The notes beneath the pieces are model-generated. The model was not told the origin of the DNA and did not search any database. It saw only the letters and a list, made by a program, of their open reading frames with translations. DNA of 64,000 bases from JALZUU01 sp964441245 (GTDB taxonomy: Bacteria; Bacteroidota; Bacteroidia; Chitinophagales; Saprospiraceae), in contig CAYTVR010000008.1 in NCBI GenBank assembly GCA_964441245.1, forward strand, positions 1 through 64,000, read 5' to 3'. Made by a program: the position numbers and the translations under genes. Below, piece by piece: positions 36,938 through 45,416 of the stretch (positions are counted from its first letter, which is position 1; every line of letters starts with the position of its first letter).

Positions 36938-37612
36938 TTAAGACATCACCTCTTCGGAGATTAGCTTCCCTCCTTTCAATTTTATAATTTTTTGGGTTTT
37001 AGCAGCAAGGTCCAAATCATGGGTGACCATTACAAGTGTCGTACCCATATCTTTATTTAAAGTGAAAATTAAGTCTTCAACTATTTGACTGGTTTCTTCG
37101 TCTAAATTACCTGTCGGTTCATCTGCGAATAAAATTTTTGGATTATTCGAAAAGGCACGCGCCAATGAAATACGTTGTTGCTCTCCTCCAGAAAGTTGAG
37201 TAGGATAGTGGTGGTGTCTATCGGCTAAACCCACACGATCTAGTAATTCCAAGGCAGGTTTTCTTACATCTTGTTTTCCCTGTAATTCCAATGGAACCAT
37301 GACGTTCTCCAAAGCAGTAAGTGTAGGCAGCAATTGAAAATTTTGAAAAATAAAACCAATATGTTCGTTGCGTACCGCCGCTCGTTCATCTTCACTTAAT
37401 TGATCGATCGTAATTCCATTCAAGATGACAGAACCACTCGTCGCTCGATCTAAGCCGGCACACAAACCAAGCAAGGTTGTTTTTCCACTTCCAGAAGGAC
37501 CAACAATTGAAAAGGTAGCCCCAGGATCAATCGAAAAACTAACATTGTCCAAAACAGTCAATGCCTTTTTGCCACTATTATAAGTTTTGGTGAGATTCTG
37601 TACGGTCAACAT
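36938..37612 (-). CDS. ABC transporter ATP-binding protein, LolD/YbbA/MacB type
   Basis: The 224-residue protein starts at MLTVQNLTKTY (37612), which aligns with the family N-terminus; an upstream ATG at 37648 is less likely. Walker A GPSGSGKTT, Q-loop FIFQNFQLLPTLTALENV, signature LSGGEQQR, Walker B ILFADEPTGNLD and the H-loop VTHD are all intact. The family drives MacB/FtsX-like permeases involved in lipoprotein release or efflux. No permease gene is adjacent, so the partner is unknown. Confidence 0.92.
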   Translation of the reverse strand: MLTVQNLTKTYNSGKKALTVLDNVSFSIDPGATFSIVGPSGSGKTTLLGLCAGLDRATSGSVILNGITIDQLSEDERAAVRNEHIGFIFQNFQLLPTLTALENVMVPLELQGKQDVRKPALELLDRVGLADRHHHYPTQLSGGEQQRISLARAFSNNPKILFADEPTGNLDEETSQIVEDLIFTLNKDMGTTLVMVTHDLDLAAKTQKIIKLKGGKLISEEVMS

Positions 37613-37634
37613 ATTAAATTGGTGTTTATAAAGT

Positions 37635-37671
37635 AATCGGGTGCTCACGTCTTACACATGAACACCCGATT
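37635..37671 (-). terminator. Hairpin between asnS and the ABC ATPase gene
   Basis: AATCGGGTG pairs with CACCCGATT and the helix extends inward through a G-T pair. It lacks a T run on the minus strand, so termination after asnS is likely but may be partial. Confidence 0.5.
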
Positions 37672-37699
37672 TAAAGAACACTTAAAAGTGTATTTTGTT

Positions 37700-39148
37700 T
37701 TAAAATTCTGCGTTCCCTGGAGTACGCGGGAAAGCAATAACATCTCGAATATTGGTCATACCGGTTATGAATAAGATTATTCTTTCAAACCCTAATCCAA
37801 ATCCAGCATGAGGACAACCGCCAAATTTTCTAAGATCTAAATACCAAGATAGTTCTTCTTCTGGAATATCCATTTCCTCCATTCTTTTGGTTAAATGCCC
37901 CAATCGTTCTTCTCGCTGAGAGCCTCCAATCACTTCTCCGATGCCTGGAAATAGTACATCCATCGCAGCAACCGTTTTATCATCATCATTCATACGCATA
38001 TAGAACGCTTTGATGTCTTTCGGATAATCTCGAACAATGACTGGCTTCTTAAATTTTTTCTCCACCAACCATCTTTCGTGTTCTGCTTGCAAGTCGCTAC
38101 CCCATTCTATTGGAAATTCAAATCTACCTTTTTTATAAGGCTTAGAGTTCAATAATAAATTGACTGCTTCGGTATAAGTGATTCGTTCAAAATCATTGTC
38201 GACCACAAATCGCAAAGTTTCAATCAGTCCCATTGGTCGACGCAATTCAGATTTCATATTTTTTTCTAATTGCTGGATGCGTTTGTCCAAAATTTCGAGG
38301 TCATCGATATTGTTATCCAACACATAGTTGATTAAGTACTTGACAAAGTCTTCTGCCAAATCCATGTCATCATGAATATCATAAAATGCAACCTCAGGTT
38401 CGATCATCCAAAATTCCGCCAAGTGACGAGAAGTATTGGAATTTTCTGCTCGGAAAGTTGGTCCAAAAGTATAAACCTTACCTAAAGCCAAAGCTGCAAT
38501 TTCAGCTTGTAACTGCCCAGATACCGTTAGGTTGGTCGCCTTTCCAAAAAAGTCTTGGCTGTAATCCACTTCACCATCTTCGGTGGTAGGCGCTTTGTTT
38601 GCTTCAAAACTTGTTACATGAAACATTTCGCCTGCACCTTCTGCATCACTTCCTGTAATGATCGGTGTGTGCATATAGTTATAACCATTGTCATTGAAAT
38701 ATTTATGAACGGCATAAGCCACAGCATGTCGAATACGAAAAACAGAACTAAAGGTGTTTGTTCGCATTCTAAAATGTGCTTTTTCTCGTAAAAATTCCAT
38801 GGATTGCGCCTTGGCTTGCAAAGGGTAATCTGCAAGATTGGTTTCACCAAGAACTTCTATTTGCTCAGCAATGAGCTCTACGGATTGCCCCGAACCTTGC
38901 GATTCTACCAATTTCCCCGTCACTGCTACACAAGCATGGAAATTTATTTTTTTCAATAATTCCTCATCAAAATTTTCGAAGTCAATGACGATCTGTAAAG
39001 TTTTGGCAGTAGATCCATCATATAAAGCAATGAATCGATTTGCTCGAAAGGCTCTTACCCAACCTTTGACTAGCACTTCTTCATTGAGTTTTGGTGCTTT
39101 TAAAACGTCTGTGATTTCTGTTCTTCTTTTTATAGCTGTTGGTTCCAT
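37700..39148 (-). CDS. asnS: Asparaginyl-tRNA synthetase
   Basis: The 482-residue class IIb synthetase charges tRNA-Asn with asparagine. The N-terminal OB-fold anticodon-binding domain (VKGWVRAFRANRFIALYDGS) is followed by the catalytic domain, with GSDAEGAGEMFHV, the AsnRS-type motif 2 FRAENSNTSRHLAEFW and motif 3 GFGLGFERIILFITG. The length and the insert before motif 2 suit AsnRS and not AspRS. The start Met precedes a typical leader (MEPTAIKRRTEITDVL). Confidence 0.96.
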   Translation of the reverse strand: MEPTAIKRRTEITDVLKAPKLNEEVLVKGWVRAFRANRFIALYDGSTAKTLQIVIDFENFDEELLKKINFHACVAVTGKLVESQGSGQSVELIAEQIEVLGETNLADYPLQAKAQSMEFLREKAHFRMRTNTFSSVFRIRHAVAYAVHKYFNDNGYNYMHTPIITGSDAEGAGEMFHVTSFEANKAPTTEDGEVDYSQDFFGKATNLTVSGQLQAEIAALALGKVYTFGPTFRAENSNTSRHLAEFWMIEPEVAFYDIHDDMDLAEDFVKYLINYVLDNNIDDLEILDKRIQQLEKNMKSELRRPMGLIETLRFVVDNDFERITYTEAVNLLLNSKPYKKGRFEFPIEWGSDLQAEHERWLVEKKFKKPVIVRDYPKDIKAFYMRMNDDDKTVAAMDVLFPGIGEVIGGSQREERLGHLTKRMEEMDIPEEELSWYLDLRKFGGCPHAGFGLGFERIILFITGMTNIRDVIAFPRTPGNAEF

Positions 39149-39436
39149 AATAGAATTTATAACGCTGAATAAATGGTATTCTTTGATTGATACAATAATA
39201 TGATGATAAAAATTCCCATCAGTCTTAAAATGATCTAAGACCAGGAGCCTTTATTAACGTTTAGAGAAAAAATAAGATGCGAATTTACAGATAATAATAG
39301 GAAAGGCCAAGTTTAAATTCCTGATCTAAAAGTGCATTAGGTAAAAGCGGCAAATTTTTATTTTCATTATTTTCAATTTTTATTGAAAGTTATGAAAAAA
39401 TGACTTACCTTGTACTTATAAAAACAAATAAAGCAG
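39149..39436. other. Divergent control region between asnS and the small membrane protein pair
   Basis: 288 bp of AT-rich sequence. It contains one rightward promoter (39383-39412). The asnS promoter was not placed. Confidence 0.4.
39383..39412 (+). promoter_or_regulatory. Promoter of the small membrane protein pair
   Basis: TTG (39383-39385), 20 bases, TACCTTG (close to TAnnTTTG, one T short), 24 bp before the ATG at 39437. Confidence 0.45.
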
Positions 39437-39802
39437 ATGGACTTAGATAGCTTGACTTTTATATTGTATGCATTGATAGCGGGAACTACTACTATTTGGG
39501 TAGGACATGCTCTATACAACAATGGGGAGATTTTTTTAGAAAGAATATTTGCTTCTATGCCAAAAGTCATTGAACCTTTAAATAAGATTTTATTACTTGG
39601 CTTTTATTTAATCAATTTGGGTTTTATTCTGGCTTTCTTTTCTCAGAAAAGTGACATCACTTCGACGGCTGCATGTTTTAAATTTTTGACACTAAGATTG
39701 GGAACAGTTTATCTCTTGTTAGGGACGATGCATGTATTCAACATCATCGTCTTTATGGAACTAGAGAATAAAATTAATAAGAAGAAAATCAATTTTTTTT
39801 GA
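39437..39802 (+). CDS. Small integral membrane protein, paralogue 1
   Basis: A 121-residue hydrophobic protein with about three membrane helices (residues ~8-25, ~50-70, ~90-110) and a lysine-rich end (KINKKKINFF). It shares a layout with the next gene: an N-terminal helix, LYNNGEIFLERIF against LFQNSKIFMLDIF, GFYLINLG against GFYLMNIG, and LRLGTVYLLLG against LKIGAFSIYLG. The function is not recognised. The pair is 39 bp apart and probably co-transcribed. Confidence 0.75.
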   Translation: MDLDSLTFILYALIAGTTTIWVGHALYNNGEIFLERIFASMPKVIEPLNKILLLGFYLINLGFILAFFSQKSDITSTAACFKFLTLRLGTVYLLLGTMHVFNIIVFMELENKINKKKINFF

Positions 39803-39841
39803 GCAAAAGCTCAATATCAAAAAACATAAAAAATTATAATT

Positions 39842-40228
39842 ATGGAAAACTTAATGATGGTAAAAACCTATTTAGTCTACTTGATTATTACATTGACAAT
39901 GACTTGTTTTGTTGCAAGAATTTTATTTCAAAATAGTAAAATTTTCATGCTGGATATTTTTCGCGGTCGAGCCGAAATTGCCTATCCAACGAATCGACTT
40001 TTTGAAATTGGATTTTACTTGATGAACATCGGAGCGGCTTTACTTTTCATGCAGACTTCTACGATCATGACAAACCAAGGATTACTAGAAACACTAAGTT
40101 TAAAAATTGGAGCCTTCTCTATCTACCTAGGTGTTATGCTTTTTGGAAACCTGTTTTTGTTCTTTAGAGGGAAAAAAGTAAGTAAACAAAAAGCGCTAGA
40201 ATATGATACGGGTGAGGAATTAACTTAA
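39842..40228 (+). CDS. Small integral membrane protein, paralogue 2
   Basis: A 128-residue membrane protein homologous to the preceding gene (GFYLMNIGAALLF, then LKIGAFSIYLGVMLFGNLFLF), with about three helices and a polar C-terminal tail (KQKALEYDTGEELT). No family is recognised. A tandem duplication giving a two-component membrane unit is plausible. An 18-bp perfect hairpin follows 11 bp after the stop. Confidence 0.75.
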   Translation: MENLMMVKTYLVYLIITLTMTCFVARILFQNSKIFMLDIFRGRAEIAYPTNRLFEIGFYLMNIGAALLFMQTSTIMTNQGLLETLSLKIGAFSIYLGVMLFGNLFLFFRGKKVSKQKALEYDTGEELT

Positions 40229-40239
40229 GCTATAAAGTA

Positions 40240-40291
40240 TTCAAGATTTATCCAAAGGGACTTGATGAGTCAACTTTGGATAAATCTTGAA
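40240..40291 (+). terminator. Long perfect hairpin after the membrane protein pair
   Basis: TTCAAGATTTATCCAAAG (40240-40257) pairs exactly with 40274-40291 across a 16-nt loop. No T run follows, so it may stabilise the 3' end instead of terminating by itself. Confidence 0.6.
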
Positions 40292-40337
40292 TGCACTATG
40301 TGTATACTACTAACTTGTATTCTCTTCATTTAAAATA

Positions 40338-40451
40338 GGAGCTAAATGATATCGTTTGGTATTTTTTTACTAAAGAAAATCGGTACTCAGAAAATATCAT
40401 CTTTTCAATATTTTCTCAATTAAGGGTACCCAACGAAATCATAAAGAACCA
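40338..40451. repeat. Dispersed MITE-like element, copy 1
   Basis: It begins GGAGCTAAATGATATCGTTT and ends GAAATCATAAAGAACCA; the termini can pair (ATGATATCGTTTGG with CCAACGAAATCAT). The interior carries a nested hairpin (AGAAAATAT/ATATTTTCT inside GGTAC/GTACC). The same termini with a different interior occur at 59735-59860. Both copies lie between convergent genes. Confidence 0.65.
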
Positions 40452-40473
40452 AAGATTAGATAAGAACAAATTT

Positions 40474-41049
40474 TTAAGGTTGAATTATTTTATTGATCCA
40501 CTCATCGGAAATTTTCTCAAAAAGTTCTCTTCGATGTAATCTACTTTTTTGAAAATCCATAAACTCTATTCTGATCGGTTCGATATAGAAACCACTCCAA
40601 GCCTGTGGTTTTTCAATAGCAATTGATTTAAGCCCTTCTTTTTTCGATTCAAAAAAGCGATCCAGTTTTTCAAAGCTCTCGATTTCTTGCCCCTGTTCAA
40701 ATATGGTTGAAACGATTTTAGAATCTCTATTTCTAGCTGCAAAATAGGTTTGAGCATCCTTATCAGAAATTTGAAAAGCATCCCCTTGAATCCTAACTTG
40801 CCGTTCTGTTTTGGTCCACCAAAAAGTAAGAGATACTTTTGAATGAGCAGCAACTTCTAATCCCTTTCTTGAATTTAAAGGTCCCGTTATAATAAAGGTT
40901 TCGTTCCTCAATTCCTTAAGAGAAACAAATCGAGCATTGGGATAGCCATCTAGACCAAGGGTCGAAAAACAACAAGCAGAAGGAATTCTTAGCTCACTTA
41001 AAGTTTTTTCCTCTCTATACCATTGTTTGAATTTTTCAAATGGAATCAT
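40474..41049 (-). CDS. pdxH: Pyridoxamine 5'-phosphate oxidase-like flavoprotein
   Basis: The 191-residue protein has the FMN-binding split-barrel pattern of PdxH: GLDGYPNARFVSLKE, TGPLNSRKGLEVA, SLTFWWTKTERQVRI, then YFAARNRDSKI and the C-terminal PdxH signature GFYIEPIRIEFMDF with SRLHRRELF. It would oxidise pyridoxine or pyridoxamine 5'-phosphate to pyridoxal 5'-phosphate in the vitamin B6 salvage route. It is slightly short at the N-terminus compared with enterobacterial PdxH. It follows the DCC gene by 21 bp and is likely in one operon with it. Confidence 0.88.
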   Translation of the reverse strand: MIPFEKFKQWYREEKTLSELRIPSACCFSTLGLDGYPNARFVSLKELRNETFIITGPLNSRKGLEVAAHSKVSLTFWWTKTERQVRIQGDAFQISDKDAQTYFAARNRDSKIVSTIFEQGQEIESFEKLDRFFESKKEGLKSIAIEKPQAWSGFYIEPIRIEFMDFQKSRLHRRELFEKISDEWINKIIQP

Positions 41050-41070
41050 GATTATTTGTTAACAACTCTT

Positions 41071-41484
41071 TTATAAAAAACGATTTTTCCATTCCGCTCT
41101 AGGTAACATACATGCCTCTTGTTGACCAAACCAGCGATACCGATTTTTAGCGATCCAATTATAAATGGCATCACGACTTGATTTGGGAATAATAGAAAAG
41201 ATAGTAAAAATAGACCAGAAGCCACCAAGCTGTTTCGCAATCTGCAAAGCCACATCAGAATGAGTATACACCTTGTTTTGATAAATAAGGATGACTGTAT
41301 CTAGTTGTGTTGGATCTAATTGAAATTCTTTTTGTAAGCTTTGACCGATGTCAGATTGTAGTGCCGTAAAACGAAAAACACCTTTTGCATCACGCTTAAT
41401 AACAAATTGTACAAAGCCATTACAAAGATTACAGACACCGTCGAAAAGTAAAATGGGATGATCTTTTTGCAAATTAGAATTCAT
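41071..41484 (-). CDS. DCC family thiol-disulfide oxidoreductase-like protein (DUF393)
   Basis: The 137-residue protein carries the family signature DGVCNLCNGFVQF near the N-terminus (the CxxC equivalent) and a hydrophobic middle (GGFWSIFTIFSIIPKS) before a conserved RYRWFGQ segment. The family has a thioredoxin-like fold; substrates are undefined. It lies between radA (94 bp away) and the PdxH-like gene (21 bp), all leftward. Confidence 0.85.
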   Translation of the reverse strand: MNSNLQKDHPILLFDGVCNLCNGFVQFVIKRDAKGVFRFTALQSDIGQSLQKEFQLDPTQLDTVILIYQNKVYTHSDVALQIAKQLGGFWSIFTIFSIIPKSSRDAIYNWIAKNRYRWFGQQEACMLPRAEWKNRFL

Positions 41485-41577
41485 ATAATGTTAACAAAAA
41501 AAATCAACGACTTGTTTCACAAAAGCTTAGATTGTTCTTTAGGTTATCTTGAATTCCTAAAGTGCATCACTTTTTGA

Positions 41578-42957
41578 TTACTCAAATAATGCTCGATATA
41601 ATTCTTCAATTTTTCCAACAGTGGTAATTTTGATATTATATCGTTTTTGATCGATACCTTTGGTATTATATTTTGAAATAAAAATTTCACGAAAGCCCAA
41701 TCGATCTGCTTCTTGAATCCGTTGATCAATTCTATTGACTGCTCGAATTTCACCAGACAAACCAACTTCTCCTGCAAAGCAAACATCTTGAGGAATAGCA
41801 ATGTCTTGCAAAGAAGAAATTAAAGCAGTTAAAATGGCAAGGTCAATGGCTGGATCATCCACTTTTAAACCACCCGCAATATTGAGGAAAACATCATGTT
41901 GACCATATTGAAAGCCGCATCTTTTTTCCAAAACTGCCAACAACATACTTAATCTTCGAAGATCAAAACCGGTAGCCGTTCGTTGTGGATTTCCATAAAC
42001 AGCAGTACTGACCAAAGCCTGAGTTTCGATCAACATTGGACGCAATCCTTCCATGGTTGCAGAGATGGCAGATCCACTTAAGTCTTCATCATTTTGCGAA
42101 AGCAATAATTCAGAAGGATTGGAAACCTCTCTTAAACCATTGGCTAGCATTTGGTAAATGCCTAGTTCATCAGTGGAACCAAACCGATTTTTAATGGTTC
42201 TCAATATCCGATAAGTATAATTTCGATCTCCTTCAAATTGTAAGACACAATCGACAATATGCTCTAATAATTTGGGACCGGCAATAGATCCTTCCTTTGT
42301 GATATGACCAATAATAATGATGGGTGTATTGGTGTCTTTTGCAAAACGTTGAAGTTCGCCAGCACAATCTCTAATCTGAGAAACACTGCCAGGAGTAGAA
42401 TCAATATGTGGGGAAGATAATGTCTGAATAGAATCCACAATGATGACATCAGGATCCATACTTTGTGCTTGTTTTAGAATTTTGCCCGTGTTGGTTTCTG
42501 TAAAAATATAACAGTCAGAAGTTGCTGCGCCAATTCTATCCGCTCTCATTTTAATCTGTTCGCCACTTTCTTCACCAGATACATATAGTACTTTTGCTTT
42601 CAAGCCTAAAGCAAGTTGTAGCATTAATGTCGATTTACCAATACCCGGTTGGCCACCAATTAATGTAATAGACCCACTTACTAAACCACCACCCAATACC
42701 CGATTAAACTCCGTATCATTAGTATCCATCCGATGCGTATTGCCCGCAGTGATTTCGGTTAGGTGGACAGGTTGATTGGCATTGAATCCATTAGCTGGTT
42801 CTGCTTTCCAAGCCATCTTTTTTTCTTGATTGGTCTCTTTGATCAAGACCTCTTCTTGGTAAGTGTTCCATTCGTCACAACTTGTGCATCGGCCGATCCA
42901 CTTAGGTGAGGTCGCCCCACAACTCGTACAAGCAAATATTTTTTTGATTTTAGCCAA
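41578..42957 (-). CDS. radA: DNA repair protein RadA/Sms
   Basis: The protein has an N-terminal four-Cys zinc finger (CTSCGATSPKWIGRCTSC), Walker A GGQPGIGKSTL, Walker B VIIVDSIQTL, the RadA-specific KNRFG motif, and the Lon-like C-terminal domain (GGLKVDDPAIDLAI, GEVGLSGEIRAV). RadA is a branch-migration helicase-like ATPase in recombinational repair. The start at TTG 42957 (LAKIKKIFACTSCG) fits the family N-terminus exactly. An in-frame ATG at 43029 would add 24 unconserved residues and is the alternative. Confidence 0.93.
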   Translation of the reverse strand: MAKIKKIFACTSCGATSPKWIGRCTSCDEWNTYQEEVLIKETNQEKKMAWKAEPANGFNANQPVHLTEITAGNTHRMDTNDTEFNRVLGGGLVSGSITLIGGQPGIGKSTLMLQLALGLKAKVLYVSGEESGEQIKMRADRIGAATSDCYIFTETNTGKILKQAQSMDPDVIIVDSIQTLSSPHIDSTPGSVSQIRDCAGELQRFAKDTNTPIIIIGHITKEGSIAGPKLLEHIVDCVLQFEGDRNYTYRILRTIKNRFGSTDELGIYQMLANGLREVSNPSELLLSQNDEDLSGSAISATMEGLRPMLIETQALVSTAVYGNPQRTATGFDLRRLSMLLAVLEKRCGFQYGQHDVFLNIAGGLKVDDPAIDLAILTALISSLQDIAIPQDVCFAGEVGLSGEIRAVNRIDQRIQEADRLGFREIFISKYNTKGIDQKRYNIKITTVGKIEELYRALFE

Positions 42958-43029
42958 GCCATTTATTTTATGAAAATTATTGCTACCAATAACTTTTATG
43001 ATGAAATCCCTTTCCGGGCAAATATACAA

Positions 43030-43612
43030 AATGTTTTAATAAGGTGTTTTGTGAACACAAAAAGTTACAATAATAATGAGGCGAATGACTACAGGATATC
43101 TTAGATTAAGCCTAAAAGGATCATTTAGTATGCTTTTTTTCTATTTTTTTCTTAAAAATTTCTTTTTCTATTTTTTTAACAAATTATTAAAGAGATGTTG
43201 TTTTGTTTTTATTTATTCTTTTTTGGGGAAATATGGTAAAAGGTAATTGATCAAAATTAAATTTTGTAAAACTATTTGATTTTGAAATGTTTTTTGAAAT
43301 AAAGATCAATGCGCCTAATTTTTCATTTCATTGATTTTTAAACAGGAATAAGGTCAATTGACCTTAATAAATAGTTAATTTCCTTTTAAAATGTTCCAGG
43401 AAGGGCTTTTTATGAGCTAAATGCACTAAAAAAAATGACTTTTATTTTGGGATTTGTGACTTTTAAAAAGAGGGGGCGTCTAAAAAATGCAATTACGAAA
43501 AACACACATTATTAATGTTTTACAAAAGAGTAAAACAACTAAAATAAAAACAAAAAGGTCTAGCTTGTTTAAAGGCTTTTTTCAAAATATAAAGGGCATT
43601 TTATATGTCAAT
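43030..43612. other. Gene-free AT-rich region upstream of radA
   Basis: About 580 bp without a plausible frame. The only notable structure is an 18-bp perfect palindrome at 43349-43366 (TAAGGTCAATTGACCTTA), a possible operator. The rest is T- and A-rich sequence. Confidence 0.45.
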
Positions 43613-43621
43613 TACCTTTAA

Positions 43622-43710
43622 TTTGGTAATAAAAAAATTGTTTTCATTTGGTTTTTTGGGGTTATACAGGGTGCGACGTGAGCAATCATATCGTTGCCCT
43701 GTTTTTTTTT
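43622..43710 (+). ncRNA. Possible small RNA: promoter-like sequence followed by a terminator hairpin
   Basis: TTTG (43622-43625), 17 bases, TTCATTTG (43643-43650, near TAnnTTTG), then at 43667-43701 a hairpin (CAGGG/CCCTG outside, CGACG/CGTTG inside) running into nine T. No frame leads into this strong rightward terminator, and the genes on both sides are leftward, so a short independent transcript is the simplest reading. Confidence 0.35.
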
Positions 43711-43778
43711 GCTCAAAGGCCAAATAAGTGACAGAAAATGAATTAGTCTAAAATTTGGACTATATATTATAAATATCT

Positions 43779-44114
43779 CTATCGATCAGCACACCTCACA
43801 CAGCGACTACTTTCCGGCATATACATTAATCTAGCAGCAGGAATTGGATTTTTACACATAGCGCAAATTCCAAAATCTTCATTTTCTATTTTTGAAAGAG
43901 AAACTTTTAATTTACTCAACTTCCGTTTACTTGATCTTAAGGCAGCCTCGGCAACACTTTTATTATTAATCGCATCCATTCGACTTACTCTACCGATCGA
44001 ATTTTCTGGCGAAATTGGTTGAGTCAACTCTTCTAACTCCACGATTTCATCCCTCGTTTTTACAATCAATTCTTCGATTTTTACTTTTAGTAAATCTTTA
44101 TCCGCTTGATTCAT
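43779..44114 (-). CDS. TraR/DksA family zinc-finger protein
   Basis: The 111-residue protein has an N-terminal coiled coil (~residues 5-75) and a C-terminal C4 zinc finger (CAMCKNPIPAARL ... SSRCVRCADR), the DksA/TraR layout in a shorter form than E. coli DksA (151 residues). Such proteins bind RNA polymerase through the secondary channel and adjust transcription during stress. The acidic coiled-coil tip of DksA is not clearly recognisable, so the exact activity is uncertain. Confidence 0.88.
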   Translation of the reverse strand: MNQADKDLLKVKIEELIVKTRDEIVELEELTQPISPENSIGRVSRMDAINNKSVAEAALRSSKRKLSKLKVSLSKIENEDFGICAMCKNPIPAARLMYMPESSRCVRCADR

Positions 44115-44409
44115 TTCAAATAGGATTTAATTATTTAGGAATACTTTTCCTGATTCGGCTATTGATAATAGTTATATGATTTGAATTTTTACGTAGAATA
44201 TTCGTTAAAGTTGAAGAGATATTCAATTTAAACCTTATTTGATCGTAACTTTTATAGGATAGTTGTATTATATAAGTAGATAATAACTTGAGGAGAGCGG
44301 ATTGGAACGATTTTCTCTAAGCTTTATTAGTAAATAAGTGATAGAGAGGAAATTTGATAATAATCTTTAACTCACTTCTGTATTGAAAATTGTTTAAAAA
44401 AGCGGTTTT

Positions 44410-45303
44410 TTGAATCAATTCAACTGGACATACTTAGCGGATAGTGGTAAACGTCATCATATAGGTCTCCTACATGGTGCGCAGAGTGGTCATTTATTGG
44501 TGCATTGTAATTCAAAAATTATTCTCATCGATTTTGAAGTCTTAGAAGATGCCATGTATTCTATATTCATCGATGACCAACTTTGTGAGATTTCTATTGA
44601 TCGACAAGGAGATCAATTTTTTTATGGTTTTGAGGTCAATAGCAAAGCGGATACTCCCCGGAATCGACAAATTAAAAAGATTGAGAAAAAGCACATGATT
44701 CAAAGTGTGGCTTTTCTTGGAACGCTAGTCTTAGTCATACTATCTGTTATTTTTGGCGTCAATCGTTGGAGTCAACGAAGTAACTGGGAAGACATCTCAG
44801 CGAAACTAAAGAAAATAGGCCAAGAAACCAGTGCGCGCGTATTAATTGAAGACGAAAATAAAGAAGCGTATTCCAATTATTTTTTTATGGTCAATGGAAA
44901 GGCCTACTCCATTAAGACCAATTTCCCTTCCGAAAAAGAAGTCATTTTAGAAAATGGAATGCCCTTAGAAGCAGGCGATGAATTTGTAGTCACTTACGTG
45001 CCTAATAATCCTCAGTTGAATAAGATTGACTATAATAGACCGACAGAAAAACAAATAGAAACTTATCGAGAACGAACCATCGCTAAATATTCAGTATACC
45101 ATCCTCAAACTGCCCTTCCTTACATCACATGTCTAGTAGATGTTGCCTTTGAGCTAAGAGGAATCAGTGGTTTAGCTGACTTATATTTTCAAAAAGCGAC
45201 GACAACAGAGAATCCTCGCCATAATATGGATTCTTTTGGTCGATTGACCAGAGACCTTCCTTTTCAGGAAAAGGTGAAAAATAAATGTGATCTTTTGGAT
45301 TAA
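44410..45303 (+). CDS. Membrane-anchored protein of unknown function (TTG start)
   Basis: The 297-residue protein starts at a TTG codon; no in-frame ATG fits the N-terminus (NQFNWTYLADSGKRHHIGLLHG). Residues ~1-85 form a beta-rich cytoplasmic domain (SGHLLVHCNSKIILIDFEVLED), one membrane helix follows at ~97-117 (VAFLGTLVLVILSVIFGV), and the rest is an extracytoplasmic domain with a possible SH3-like barrel (VNGKAYSIKTNFPSEKE, GDEFVVTYVPNNPQ). The family is not named with certainty. scpB follows 113 bp downstream with its own -7 element. Confidence 0.65.
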   Translation: MNQFNWTYLADSGKRHHIGLLHGAQSGHLLVHCNSKIILIDFEVLEDAMYSIFIDDQLCEISIDRQGDQFFYGFEVNSKADTPRNRQIKKIEKKHMIQSVAFLGTLVLVILSVIFGVNRWSQRSNWEDISAKLKKIGQETSARVLIEDENKEAYSNYFFMVNGKAYSIKTNFPSEKEVILENGMPLEAGDEFVVTYVPNNPQLNKIDYNRPTEKQIETYRERTIAKYSVYHPQTALPYITCLVDVAFELRGISGLADLYFQKATTTENPRHNMDSFGRLTRDLPFQEKVKNKCDLLD

Positions 45304-45349
45304 TTCAGCTCTTTTCTACACAAATCATTAATATATCTTCAATATTCGC

Positions 45350-45357
45350 TAACTTTG
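45350..45357 (+). promoter_or_regulatory. -7 promoter element of scpB
   Basis: TAACTTTG, an exact TAnnTTTG, 59 bp before the GTG start. No clear TTG was found at the -33 distance. Confidence 0.45.
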
Positions 45358-45416
45358 TACTCCTAAATTTAGGGCCACGAAGGGATGGTCTTTTATCAAT
45401 TTTAAAAAAAAGAATT

